64,000 nucleotides of DNA from Streptomyces sp. NBC_01142 (GTDB taxonomy: Bacteria; Actinomycetota; Actinomycetes; Streptomycetales; Streptomycetaceae), in NCBI RefSeq assembly GCF_026341125.1, contig NZ_JAPEOR010000002.1, forward strand, positions 1,550,001 through 1,614,000. The letters run 5' to 3'. Made by a program: the position numbers and the translations under genes. The notes beneath the pieces were generated by a model that was not told the origin of the DNA, did no database searches, and worked only from the letters and a program-made list of their open reading frames with translations. Positions 18,920 through 26,357 of the stretch are shown in pieces (within the stretch, counting starts at the first letter, position 1; the number at the start of each line of letters is the position of its first letter).

Positions 18920-20511
18920 ACACCCCTCTCCCCGATGTCCCCGAGGTCCGTGTCGTCGGCCTTCCCCAGCTGACACAGGGTTTCGACCTGGTGGAACGGC
19001 TCGACCTCGCCATGCACCTCAAGGTGCACGGACCGCTCGAACCCGTGACCGGTGAGCTGCTCGCTCAGCTCGCCGACGACATATCCCTGACCGGGCGCGG
19101 CGGCGCGGGATTCCCGTTCGGCAAGAAGCTCCGCGCCGTCGCCAAGTCCGCCATCCGGCGCGGCGTGCGGCCCGTCGTCGTGGTCAACGGCAGTGAGGGC
19201 GAGCCCGCCTGCCGCAAGGACACGGTGCTGCTCAACCGCGCGCCCCACCTCATCCTGGACGGCGCTCTGCTGGCCGCCGAGGCGCTGGGCGCGCGCACCC
19301 TGGTCGTCGCGGTCACCCGCAACTCCACGGAGGTCTCCATCCGCGCCGCACTGGCCGAGCGCGGACTTTCCGACCGGCGCGGGCAGCAGCTGCGTGCGCG
19401 GGTGGTCCGTACCCCCGAGCGCATGGTCTCCGGTGAGGCCTCCTCCGTCATCCGCGCCGTGAACGGCGGCCCCGCCCTGCCGCCCGGCCGACGTGAGCGC
19501 GCCTCGGACACCGGCGTCGGCGGCGCCCCGACCCTGCTCTCCAACGCGGAGACGTTCGCGCAGCTCGCCATCGGCGCCCGCATCGGCCCCCGCCGCTACG
19601 CCCACACCGGTCTGGACACCGAGCCGGGCACGGTCATGCTGACGATCTCCGGCGCCGTCGCGCGCCCCATGGTGGTGGAGGTCCCCACGGGCGTACCGCT
19701 GCGGTACGTCCTCCAGCTGGCCGGCGCCCCGCCGCTGCCCCAGGGCGTCCTGACGGGCGGCTACCACGGCAACTGGATCGACTCGGTCGCCGTCCAGGAG
19801 GCCGTCGTCTCCAAGGCGTCCCTGGCCTCCGTGGGCGGCGCCCTGGGCGCGGGCGCAATCCTGCCGATCGGCCCCGAGACCTGCCCGCTGGGCGAGGCGC
19901 TGCGCGTGGCCAACTGGCTGGCCGCCGAGACCGCCGGCCAGTGCGGACCCTGCAAACTGGGCCTGCCCGCCGCGGCCGGCGGTCTGTCCGACGTCATGAA
20001 CGGCGGCGGCCCGGCCGCTCTGGAGGCGCTGCGCGAGGTGACCCAGGCGGTGAAGGGCCGGGGCGCGTGCAAGCACCCCGACGGTTCCGCGCGCTTCTTC
20101 GCCTCGACGCTGTCCGCGTTCACCGACGACCTTGCCGCCCATGTGCTTGACGGCGGCTGCGGACGCGAGACGATCGGCGTGCTGCCGCTCCCCAGCCCCG
20201 GCTACGAGGAGGCGGAAGAGTCGATTCCGAGCGGTGAGAAGGTCGCTGTGGACTGGACGCTCTGCCAGGGCCACGGACTCTGCGCGGACCTCATCCCCGA
20301 GCTGATCCGGCTCGGCCCCGACGGCTACCCGGCGGTGGCCGACGCGACCGTTCCGATGCATCTGCGGGGCCGCGCCCAGCGGGCCGTACGCCGGTGCCCC
20401 GCGCTGGCGCTCCGTATCGAACAGGCACCGGCCGACCGGGCCCCCGCGCCCGCCGGTCGCCCCGCCCTGCCCGGCAGCAACCGCAAGGCCCTGGGCAGCG
20501 GCCGCAGTTGA
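18916..20511 (+). CDS. NuoF-like SLBB protein fused to a C-terminal ferredoxin domain
   Basis: A 531-residue protein resembling the FMN/NADH-binding subunit of complex I. It has SLTGRGGAGFPFGKK near residue 55, VVNGSEGEPACRKD near 90, and a SLBB-like segment in the middle. The 4Fe-4S motif normally reads SCGxCxPC; here it is TAGQCGPCK, so the first cysteine is alanine, with a later cysteine in GRGACKHP. The C-terminal 90 residues are a small ferredoxin (DWTLCQGHGLCADLIPELI, then RRCPALAL) of the 3Fe-4S or 4Fe-4S type. GTG 18916 is supported by AGGAGA. It probably passes electrons to or from the membrane partner encoded just upstream. Confidence 0.85.
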   Translation: MNTPLPDVPEVRVVGLPQLTQGFDLVERLDLAMHLKVHGPLEPVTGELLAQLADDISLTGRGGAGFPFGKKLRAVAKSAIRRGVRPVVVVNGSEGEPACRKDTVLLNRAPHLILDGALLAAEALGARTLVVAVTRNSTEVSIRAALAERGLSDRRGQQLRARVVRTPERMVSGEASSVIRAVNGGPALPPGRRERASDTGVGGAPTLLSNAETFAQLAIGARIGPRRYAHTGLDTEPGTVMLTISGAVARPMVVEVPTGVPLRYVLQLAGAPPLPQGVLTGGYHGNWIDSVAVQEAVVSKASLASVGGALGAGAILPIGPETCPLGEALRVANWLAAETAGQCGPCKLGLPAAAGGLSDVMNGGGPAALEALREVTQAVKGRGACKHPDGSARFFASTLSAFTDDLAAHVLDGGCGRETIGVLPLPSPGYEEAEESIPSGEKVAVDWTLCQGHGLCADLIPELIRLGPDGYPAVADATVPMHLRGRAQRAVRRCPALALRIEQAPADRAPAPAGRPALPGSNRKALGSGRS

Positions 20512-20524
20512 CGGACACCCCCCG

Positions 20525-20572
20525 CACACAAGGAAGCGGGCCACCCGATCGGGTGGCCCGCTTCCTTGTGTG
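20525..20572. terminator. 24-bp perfect palindromic terminator
   Basis: A perfect inverted repeat centred at 20548/20549, starting CACACAAGGAAGCGGG and ending in its complement. It lies 13 bases after the NuoF-like stop and 11 bases beyond the 3' end of the tRNA-Ala gene, so it can end transcription from both sides. Confidence 0.9.
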
Positions 20573-20583
20573 TACTGCTTCTG

Positions 20584-20656
20584 TGGAGCTAAGGAGAATT
20601 GAACTCCTGACCTCCTGCATGCCATGCAGGCGCTCTACCAACTGAGCTATAGCCCC
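20584..20656 (-). tRNA. tRNA-Ala(GGC), copy 1
   Basis: A 73-base cloverleaf on the minus strand. Acceptor GGGGCTA pairs with TAGCTCC (one G-T), the D arm is GCTC/GAGC, and the anticodon stem CCTGC/GCAGG encloses the loop ATGGCAT, anticodon GGC. The T arm is AGGAG/CTCCT with TTCAATT. The 3' CCA is not encoded. Identical to the copy at 24993-25065. Confidence 0.97.
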
Positions 20657-20779
20657 GTGCGATGTGTCGTCTTGCTGGAAGGTTTCCCCCTCGGCGACGT
20701 CGCCAACATTAACGCTCTCTCCGGCGCATCACCAAATCGTTTCCGGTCTGTACGGACTAGGCCGGTAACGTCCCTCTTC

Positions 20780-21958
20780 GTGACCGTGATCGCACTGTCC
20801 AGTTCTCGCCGGCCGACCCTCGCCGCAGCCTCGGTCTGTCTGCTCTCCTTCACGGTTTTCTGGATGGCACAGCGCGCCGCCGACGTGTCGATGATCGACC
20901 TGATGGTCTACCGCGCCGAGGGCGAGTCCGTACGCGCCGGAGCGGACCTGTATGCGATGCGCGCCACCGAGGCGAACCTCCCGACGACCTACCCGCCGTT
21001 CGCGGCACTGCTGTTCACACCGCTCACGCTGCTCGACGTCCCGGCGATGTGCACCCTGGCCACCGCCGGGAACCTGCTGTTGCTCGTCGCCTTCGCCGGC
21101 CTCTCGCTGCGGGTGACCCACCCGCACGCGGACCCGCGCGCGGCGACGCTCTGGGTGGCCGCGGCCGCCGTGTGGTGCGAGCCGGTGTGGACGACGCTTC
21201 GGTACGGCCAGATCAATCTGCTGCTCGCGGTCGCCGTGCTCTGGGACCTCACCCGTCGCGCGGGCCACAGATGGGCGGGCGCCGGCATCGGGTTCGCCGC
21301 CGCGGTGAAGCTCACTCCCGCGCTCTTCGCGCTCTTTGTGCTGATCACAGGGCTGGTACGGGCCCGGCGGGAGGGCTGGAACCCATGGCTGCGCCGGGCC
21401 GCGACGGCGGCCGCCGTCTTCGTGGGCACGACACTCGCGGCCGCCGCCGCCCTTCCGTACGACTCGCGCCGCTTCTGGACCGGGGCGGTCTTCGCCGCCG
21501 ACCGCGTCGGCCACGCCGAGGACACTGCCAATCAGTCGCTGCGCGGGGTGCTCGCCCGGCTGCTGCACACCCCCGATCCGGGGATGTGGTGGGCGGCGGC
21601 GGCCGCTCTGGTCGCCGCGGCCGGGCTCACCGTGGCCGTGCGGGCGTCGCTGCGCGGGGAGCGGGGCCGCGCGATCGTCACCTGCGCCGCCACGGCGCTG
21701 CTGATCAGCCCGGTTTCCTGGTCGCACCACTGGGTGTGGTGTGTGCCCATGGTGCTGTTCCTGGTGGCGCACGGCGCCCCGAGGGGTGCGGCCGTGGTGG
21801 GGCTGGTGTTCTGTTCGTACGCCCTGTGGTGGGTTCCGCACGGTCCGGGACGGCTCGAACTGGCCCAGCACGGGGGCCAGATGGCGCTGTCGGCCCTCTA
21901 CTCGCTCACGGCGGCGGGCATCCTGCTCATGCCGTGGCGAACGAGTAGAACCGTTTGA
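20780..21958 (+). CDS. GT87-like integral membrane glycosyltransferase
   Basis: A 392-residue protein with about ten hydrophobic segments, resembling the polyprenol-phosphate-mannose-dependent alpha-mannosyltransferases (GT87, DUF2029). It has an acidic residue pair in an early loop (MIDLMVYRAEG), the TYPPFAALLFTPL motif, and YGQINLLLA typical of the group. GTG 20780 is used as start; GTG 20786 is equally possible and no clear ribosome binding site is seen. It would add mannose or a related sugar to a lipid-linked or protein acceptor on the outer face of the membrane. It lies between the two tRNA-Ala genes. Its end overlaps the convergent small gene by 32 bases. Confidence 0.85.
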   Translation: MTVIALSSSRRPTLAAASVCLLSFTVFWMAQRAADVSMIDLMVYRAEGESVRAGADLYAMRATEANLPTTYPPFAALLFTPLTLLDVPAMCTLATAGNLLLLVAFAGLSLRVTHPHADPRAATLWVAAAAVWCEPVWTTLRYGQINLLLAVAVLWDLTRRAGHRWAGAGIGFAAAVKLTPALFALFVLITGLVRARREGWNPWLRRAATAAAVFVGTTLAAAAALPYDSRRFWTGAVFAADRVGHAEDTANQSLRGVLARLLHTPDPGMWWAAAAALVAAAGLTVAVRASLRGERGRAIVTCAATALLISPVSWSHHWVWCVPMVLFLVAHGAPRGAAVVGLVFCSYALWWVPHGPGRLELAQHGGQMALSALYSLTAAGILLMPWRTSRTV

Positions 21959-22160
21959 GGGTGCAGTGCTCATCGAGGAGACGCCCGTAGATCGGCTCCC
22001 CCTCGAGCTCCCGGTAGGTCTCGATGGGGTCGCCCTTTATGATCAGCGCCCGCGCGCACTCCTCGCACCAGTACTGGTACTCGGGATTGATCGGGTCCAT
22101 GTCCCGGACGATAGGCGTACCACTGCCGCACCAGTCACATTTCCGCCTGTGTGCACCCAT
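21927..22160 (-). CDS. Small zinc-binding hypothetical protein
   Basis: A 77-residue protein beginning MGAHRRKCDWCGSGTP and containing two CxxC pairs (CDWC and CEEC), typical of a structural zinc site. ATG 22160 is placed by GGAG seven bases upstream, within the end of the preceding gene; a GTG at 22163 is adjacent. It forms a compact two-gene unit with the zinc-ribbon gene upstream, with only a few bases between stop and start. The function is unknown. Confidence 0.75.
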   Translation of the reverse strand: MGAHRRKCDWCGSGTPIVRDMDPINPEYQYWCEECARALIIKGDPIETYRELEGEPIYGRLLDEHCTLKRFYSFATA

Positions 22161-22163
22161 CAC

Positions 22164-22337
22164 TCAGCTCCAGCTGTGGCCGCAGGCCGTGCACACGTAG
22201 GAAACCCCGCCGTTGTCGCCGAGGACTTGGGCGACATGCCCGGAACCGCAGGACGGGCAGCTGAGACGAGCGCGTACCTCCGCCGTGACAAGCAGTTCAT
22301 CGGCCTCATCGGCCTCCTCGCTGCTGCTGGCGGACAT
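22164..22337 (-). CDS. Small zinc-ribbon protein
   Basis: A 57-residue protein with CPSCGSGHVAQVL and YVCTACGHSW, two CxxC knuckles of a zinc ribbon, behind an acidic serine-rich N-terminus. ATG 22337 has GGAGGGAG upstream; an upstream start at 22397 would add a sequence without family character. Its stop is directly followed by the next gene's start, so both are likely translated from one message. No DNA-binding or enzymatic role can be assigned. Confidence 0.75.
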   Translation of the reverse strand: MSASSSEEADEADELLVTAEVRARLSCPSCGSGHVAQVLGDNGGVSYVCTACGHSWS

Positions 22338-22406
22338 CGTGCTCTCCCTCCCGTTCTGGCCGGTGTCCCTCCGGCCGTCCGATTCTGCCATGGCCACGCA
22401 AGAGCG

Positions 22407-23843
22407 TCAGCGGCGTTTATGTACGAGACCGGCCACGGCACCCAAGATCGACGCCGCCGCCAGCGCGAGTGCGCACACCCACAGTGCATCGGCGGACCCC
22501 TGTGCCCCGGGAACCGTCTGCCGATTCAGGAAAAGTGTGCCGAATACGGCGACGCCGATCACCTGGCCGAGCTGGGTGACGGTCACCAGCAGCCCGCTGG
22601 CATCCGCCGCGTCCTGCGGCTCCACGGTCGCGAGCGCACCCGTGAGCGTAGGGCTGAAGGCCAGCGAGAGACCGACGCCGACGGCCACGAAGGCGACGTA
22701 CATCCACGGCCCGCCGTCGCCACCGTCCCGCAGCACCGCACCGACCGCCGCCGACCCGAGTGCGGTCAGCGTGAAACCGCCCGCGACCAGCATCTTCTGG
22801 AGTCCGGCGGGCCAGCGCCGCCAGGTCAGCCCGACCGCCCCGAAGACCAGCGCGGTCGGCGCGAACATCAGCCCCGCGCGGAGCGCGCTGTAGCCGAGAC
22901 TGCCCTGGACATGGAGGGTGAGGACGAAGAGGAAGCCCGCGTTCACCGCCATCACCACGGCGATCCGCAGCACCGCACGCCCCATCCCCGGGATGCGCAG
23001 TACGCGCGGTGCGATCAGTGGCGCGCCGCCGCGGCCCGCCAGCCGCGACTCGTACGCAAGGAAGAGGCCGAAAAGTGCCGTGGACACGGCCAGGGAGAGC
23101 CAGGACCAGAGGGGCCAGTCCTGTTCCTGCCCGAGCACCAGCGGGACGGTGAACAGGGACACGGCGGCGGCGAGCAGCACCAGACCGGGCAGATCGAGCC
23201 CCCGGGCGCGCTCGGGCTCGTCCCGCCGGTCCTTCGGCAGCACCCGCGCGCCCAGCACCAGGAGTGCCGCACCGATCGGAACATTCACCAGAAAGACGGG
23301 GCGCCAGCTCGCGCCGAAGAGGTCCGCGCTGACCAGCACACCGCCCACCACCTGCCCGGCGGCGGCTCCGGTGGCAAGGACCGCGGAGTAGGCGCCGAGG
23401 GCCCGCACCCGCCCCTCACCGGTGAAGTTCCGCTGGATCAGGCTGAGCACCTGGGGGATCATCAGGGCCGCGCCCGCGCCCTGGACCAGCCGGAAGGCGA
23501 TCAACTGGCCGGTGCCCACGGCGAGTCCGCAGGCGAGCGAGGCGGCCGTGAAGAGCAACAGGCCGCCCAGATAGGCCCGTCGGTGTCCGAGCAGATCGCC
23601 GAGCCTGGCTCCGGTGATCAGCAGAACGGCGTACGCGATGGTGTACCCGGCGATGACCAGCTGCAACCCCGCACCGGACGCGTCGAGTTCGGTACGGATG
23701 GTGGGGGCGGCGACGTTGACGATGAAGGTGTCGAGCAGCGCCATGAACTGCGCGGCCAGCACGACCGCGAGCAGCAGGCGTGGTCCGTTGTCAGTGCCGG
23801 GGGCTTTACTGAGCAGTGGAGTTTCCGGAGAGGTCGTCGTCAT
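22407..23843 (-). CDS. MFS drug-efflux transporter (EmrB/QacA type)
   Basis: A 478-residue proton-driven exporter. Helix 1 contains LLLAVVLAAQFMALLDTFIVNVA, with the acidic residue of DHA2 transporters. Motif A is GARLGDLLGHRRAYLGGLLL, and the motif C-like segment is GAYSAVLATGAAAGQVVGGVL. The number of hydrophobic segments is consistent with 14 helices. ATG 23843 has only a weak ribosome binding site. It is divergent from the MmyB-like regulator at 23938, which probably controls it. Confidence 0.9.
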   Translation of the reverse strand: MTTTSPETPLLSKAPGTDNGPRLLLAVVLAAQFMALLDTFIVNVAAPTIRTELDASGAGLQLVIAGYTIAYAVLLITGARLGDLLGHRRAYLGGLLLFTAASLACGLAVGTGQLIAFRLVQGAGAALMIPQVLSLIQRNFTGEGRVRALGAYSAVLATGAAAGQVVGGVLVSADLFGASWRPVFLVNVPIGAALLVLGARVLPKDRRDEPERARGLDLPGLVLLAAAVSLFTVPLVLGQEQDWPLWSWLSLAVSTALFGLFLAYESRLAGRGGAPLIAPRVLRIPGMGRAVLRIAVVMAVNAGFLFVLTLHVQGSLGYSALRAGLMFAPTALVFGAVGLTWRRWPAGLQKMLVAGGFTLTALGSAAVGAVLRDGGDGGPWMYVAFVAVGVGLSLAFSPTLTGALATVEPQDAADASGLLVTVTQLGQVIGVAVFGTLFLNRQTVPGAQGSADALWVCALALAAASILGAVAGLVHKRR

Positions 23844-23891
23844 GGCTGCGAGCCTGACGGCCTTCCGGTACGGGTAACGAGAGCCCACCGA

Positions 23892-23908
23892 TGCTGGTAC
23901 TGACAGCA
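23892..23908. promoter_or_regulatory. Candidate operator between the MFS gene and its regulator
   Basis: Inverted repeat TGCTG (23892-23896) and CAGCA (23904-23908) with a 7-base spacer, in the 94-base divergent gap. Confidence 0.3.
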
Positions 23909-23937
23909 CCTGGCAAGCGGGGTCCCGGGCCTCGACC

Positions 23938-24855
23938 ATGGGGGGTGTGACCACGATGACGGCGATGAACACGACCGGTGCGGCGCATGGCACGGCCAGC
24001 GGTGCGGCACACGGCGCGGCACAGCAGCGCCGCAGACCGGAGCTGGCCACGTTCCTGCGCAGCCGCCGGGCGCGGGTGACGCCCGCCGATGTGGGCATGC
24101 CGCCGGGGCTGCGCCGCCGCACACCCGGGCTGCGCCGCGAGGAGGTCGCCCAGCTCTCCGGTGTCGGCATCACCTGGTACACCTGGCTGGAGCAGGGCCG
24201 CCCGATCAATGCCTCGGCCCAGGTCCTGGACGCCGTGGCGCGTACGCTCCGGCTCGACCAGCCGGAGCGGGAGCACCTCTATCACCTGGCAGGGGTGCCG
24301 TACGCCCCGGACAGACAGGCGGACGCGGAGAACGTCGGCCCGGAGATCCAGGGCATCATCGACGCCCTCGACCCGCATCCCGCCGTGGTCTACAACGCGC
24401 GGTACGACATCCTCGCCACGAACCCCGCCTACCGTGATCTGTTCGCGCTGCGCGGTCTGGAGGCCCTTGGCGTACGCAATGTGCTGTGGACGCTCTTCAT
24501 GGTGCCGGAGCCCTCCTGCCCGCTGGTCTTCCGGGAGTCGGAGCTGCCGCTGATGGTGGCGCAGCTGCGCGGTGCGTACGGACGCCATGTGGGCGAGCCG
24601 GCCTGGGAGTCGTTCGTCCACCGGCTCTCGGCGTCGAGTGCGTACTTCGCCGAGCTGTGGGAGAGCGGGGACGTCGTCCCGCCCGGGCCGCGGGTGAAGA
24701 CCTTCCGGCACGATGCCGTCGGCGAGGTGCGGATGACCTCGGTCTCGCTGTCGATCAACGGAATGCCGGAGTGCCGGATCGTTGCCTACACGCCGAACGA
24801 CGAGGAGAGCCGCGGGCGGATAGAGACACTGCGTGACCTGCGGGGCCGGGAGTGA
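23938..24855 (+). CDS. MmyB-like helix-turn-helix transcriptional regulator
   Basis: A 305-residue regulator. An XRE-type helix-turn-helix lies near residues 55-105 (GLRREEVAQLSGVGITWYTW, then EQGRPINAS). It is followed by an MmyB-like ligand-binding domain (AVVYNARYDILATNPAYRDL, MTSVSLSINGMPECRIVAYT). In this family the C-terminal domain resembles a PAS fold and may bind fatty acids. The start is unclear: ATG 23938, GTG 23947 or ATG 23956 are all possible. It is divergent from the MFS exporter, the usual layout for a local repressor or activator. Confidence 0.9.
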   Translation: MGGVTTMTAMNTTGAAHGTASGAAHGAAQQRRRPELATFLRSRRARVTPADVGMPPGLRRRTPGLRREEVAQLSGVGITWYTWLEQGRPINASAQVLDAVARTLRLDQPEREHLYHLAGVPYAPDRQADAENVGPEIQGIIDALDPHPAVVYNARYDILATNPAYRDLFALRGLEALGVRNVLWTLFMVPEPSCPLVFRESELPLMVAQLRGAYGRHVGEPAWESFVHRLSASSAYFAELWESGDVVPPGPRVKTFRHDAVGEVRMTSVSLSINGMPECRIVAYTPNDEESRGRIETLRDLRGRE

Positions 24856-24992
24856 AGCCAAGGGGCTTGGGGGCGCAGGCGGAGAGCCAGGGGCGAGCGG
24901 AGGGCGAGGGGGCGGTGGGGCCGTGGGGGCGAAGCCGAAGGGCCGGGGAAACGCGAAATCCCGCCCTCTGACGAGGACGGGATCCGGGTTTG

Positions 24993-25065
24993 TGGAGCTA
25001 AGGAGAATTGAACTCCTGACCTCCTGCATGCCATGCAGGCGCTCTACCAACTGAGCTATAGCCCC
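24993..25065 (-). tRNA. tRNA-Ala(GGC), copy 2
   Basis: Same 73-base sequence and same orientation as the copy at 20584-20656, with anticodon loop ATGGCAT. The flanks differ immediately outside the gene, so the repeat is essentially the tRNA itself plus a couple of bases. Confidence 0.97.
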
Positions 25066-25182
25066 GCGTGTTCTTCGCGCTCCGCGCTGCGAACAAGAAG
25101 AACTTTAGCCTGCGACCTGCCGGAAAGTGAAATCCGGGGGCGCCGGCCCGAACCCCGGGCGGGACACCGGAGGCGGCCGGGC

Positions 25183-25845
25183 TCAGTCGTCGTCGCCGAG
25201 GACCGGTTCCGGGAGCGTACCGGCGTTGTGCTCGAGCAGGCGCCAGCCTCGCGCGCCCTCGCCGAGCACCGACCAGCAGCAGTTGGTGAGCCCGCCCAGG
25301 CTCTCCCAGTGGTGGGACTCCATGCCGAGGAGCCGGCCGATGGTGGTGCGGATGGTGCCGCCGTGGCTGACGACGACGAGCGTGCCGTCATCGGGCAGCT
25401 TCTCGGCGTGGTGCAGCACCACGGGAGCGGCCCGGTCGGCGACCTCGGTCTCGAGCTCGCCGCCGCCGCGCCGCACGGGCTCGCCGCGCTTCCATGCCGC
25501 GTACTGCTCGCCGTACTGCGCGACGATCTCGTCGTGGGTCAGCCCCTGCCAGGCACCCGCGTAGGTCTCACGCAGGGCAGCGTCGTAGGAGATGGCAAGC
25601 CCGGTGATCCCGCTGAGCTCGCCGGCCGTGGCCGACGCGCGCTTGAGGTCGGAGGCGACGATCGCATCGGGTTTGAGCGAGGCGAGCAGCCGGGCAGACC
25701 GGCGCGCCTGGGCGACACCGGTCTCGGTCAGCTCGATGTCCGTGGAACCCTGGAAGCGGCGCTCCAGGTTCCAGGCGGTCTGGCCGTGCCGCCACAGGAC
25801 GATGCGGCGCCCCGTGCTGCGCTTGCTGTTGTCTCTGCCGTTCAG
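25183..25845 (-). CDS. Histidine phosphatase family protein with an apparent CTG start
   Basis: A 220-residue phosphoglycerate-mutase-like phosphatase. The catalytic LWRHGQTAWNLERRFQG lies near residue 17 and VVVSHGGTIR near 160. The frame has an in-frame TGA three codons upstream of CTG 25845. From there to 25476 it contains no ATG, GTG or TTG, so the catalytic N-terminus can only be translated from a non-canonical codon. CTG 25845 fits because CTGA (25845-25842) overlaps the rsfS stop exactly as ATGA would, with GGAAGG upstream. The protein then reads LNGRDNSKRSTGRRIVLWRH. The substrate is unknown. Starting at GTG 25476 would leave only a non-functional C-terminal piece. Confidence 0.85.
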   Translation of the reverse strand: MNGRDNSKRSTGRRIVLWRHGQTAWNLERRFQGSTDIELTETGVAQARRSARLLASLKPDAIVASDLKRASATAGELSGITGLAISYDAALRETYAGAWQGLTHDEIVAQYGEQYAAWKRGEPVRRGGGELETEVADRAAPVVLHHAEKLPDDGTLVVVSHGGTIRTTIGRLLGMESHHWESLGGLTNCCWSVLGEGARGWRLLEHNAGTLPEPVLGDDD

Positions 25846-26273
25846 CTCAGCTCACCTTCCGTGTTGCCGGCGAGCTGTGCGTGCTCCTCGGCCTTACCGC
25901 GGGTCTTGAGGGCGTCCTCGGGCAGCGGCAGTTCGGGGCAGTCCTTCCACAGCCGCTCGAGGGCGTAGAAGACGCGCTCCTCGCTGTGCTGGACGTGCAC
26001 GACGATGTCGATGTAGTCGAGCAGGATCCAGCGGGCGTCGCGGTCGCCTTCACGGCGCACCGGCTTGGCGCCGAGCTCCTTGTTCAGCCGCTCTTCGATC
26101 TCGTCGACGATCGACTTGACCTGGCGGTCGTTGGGCGCGGAGGCGAGCAGGAAGGCGTCGGTGATCGACAGCACATCGCTGACGTCGTAGGCAATGATGT
26201 CGTGCGCGAGCCGGTCGGCCGCTGCCTGGGCGGCGGCGTTGACGAGCTCGATGGAGCGATCCGTGGCGGTCAC
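25842..26273 (-). CDS. rsfS: Ribosome silencing factor RsfS
   Basis: A 143-residue RsfS/Iojap protein that binds uL14 and blocks subunit joining when nutrients are scarce. Family signatures are DIIAYDVSDVLSITDAFLLA, ASAPNDRQVKSIVDEIEERL and DARWILLDYIDIVVHVQH. GTG 26273 gives the usual VTATDRSIELVN N-terminus; a TTG at 26297 behind AAGGG would add eight residues. It sits between the LCP-like gene and the histidine phosphatase, and its stop overlaps the start of the latter. Confidence 0.93.
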   Translation of the reverse strand: MTATDRSIELVNAAAQAAADRLAHDIIAYDVSDVLSITDAFLLASAPNDRQVKSIVDEIEERLNKELGAKPVRREGDRDARWILLDYIDIVVHVQHSEERVFYALERLWKDCPELPLPEDALKTRGKAEEHAQLAGNTEGELS

Positions 26274-26357
26274 AAGCAGGCTTTCGTCGGCGGTCAAGAA
26301 CCCTTCAAGGGTCTCACGGACCGCCGACAGCCCCTGCCGGATTGTTTCAGGCCCTGA

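Noticed and set aside
20624..20779. N-terminal extension of the GT87 gene starting MQALYQLSYSP
   Set aside because: These codons are the complement of the tRNA-Ala gene; the same false start appears at the second copy.
20584..25065. Integrative element between the two tRNA genes
   Set aside because: No integrase, excisionase, replication or transfer gene lies between them, and the repeats are limited to the tRNA itself.
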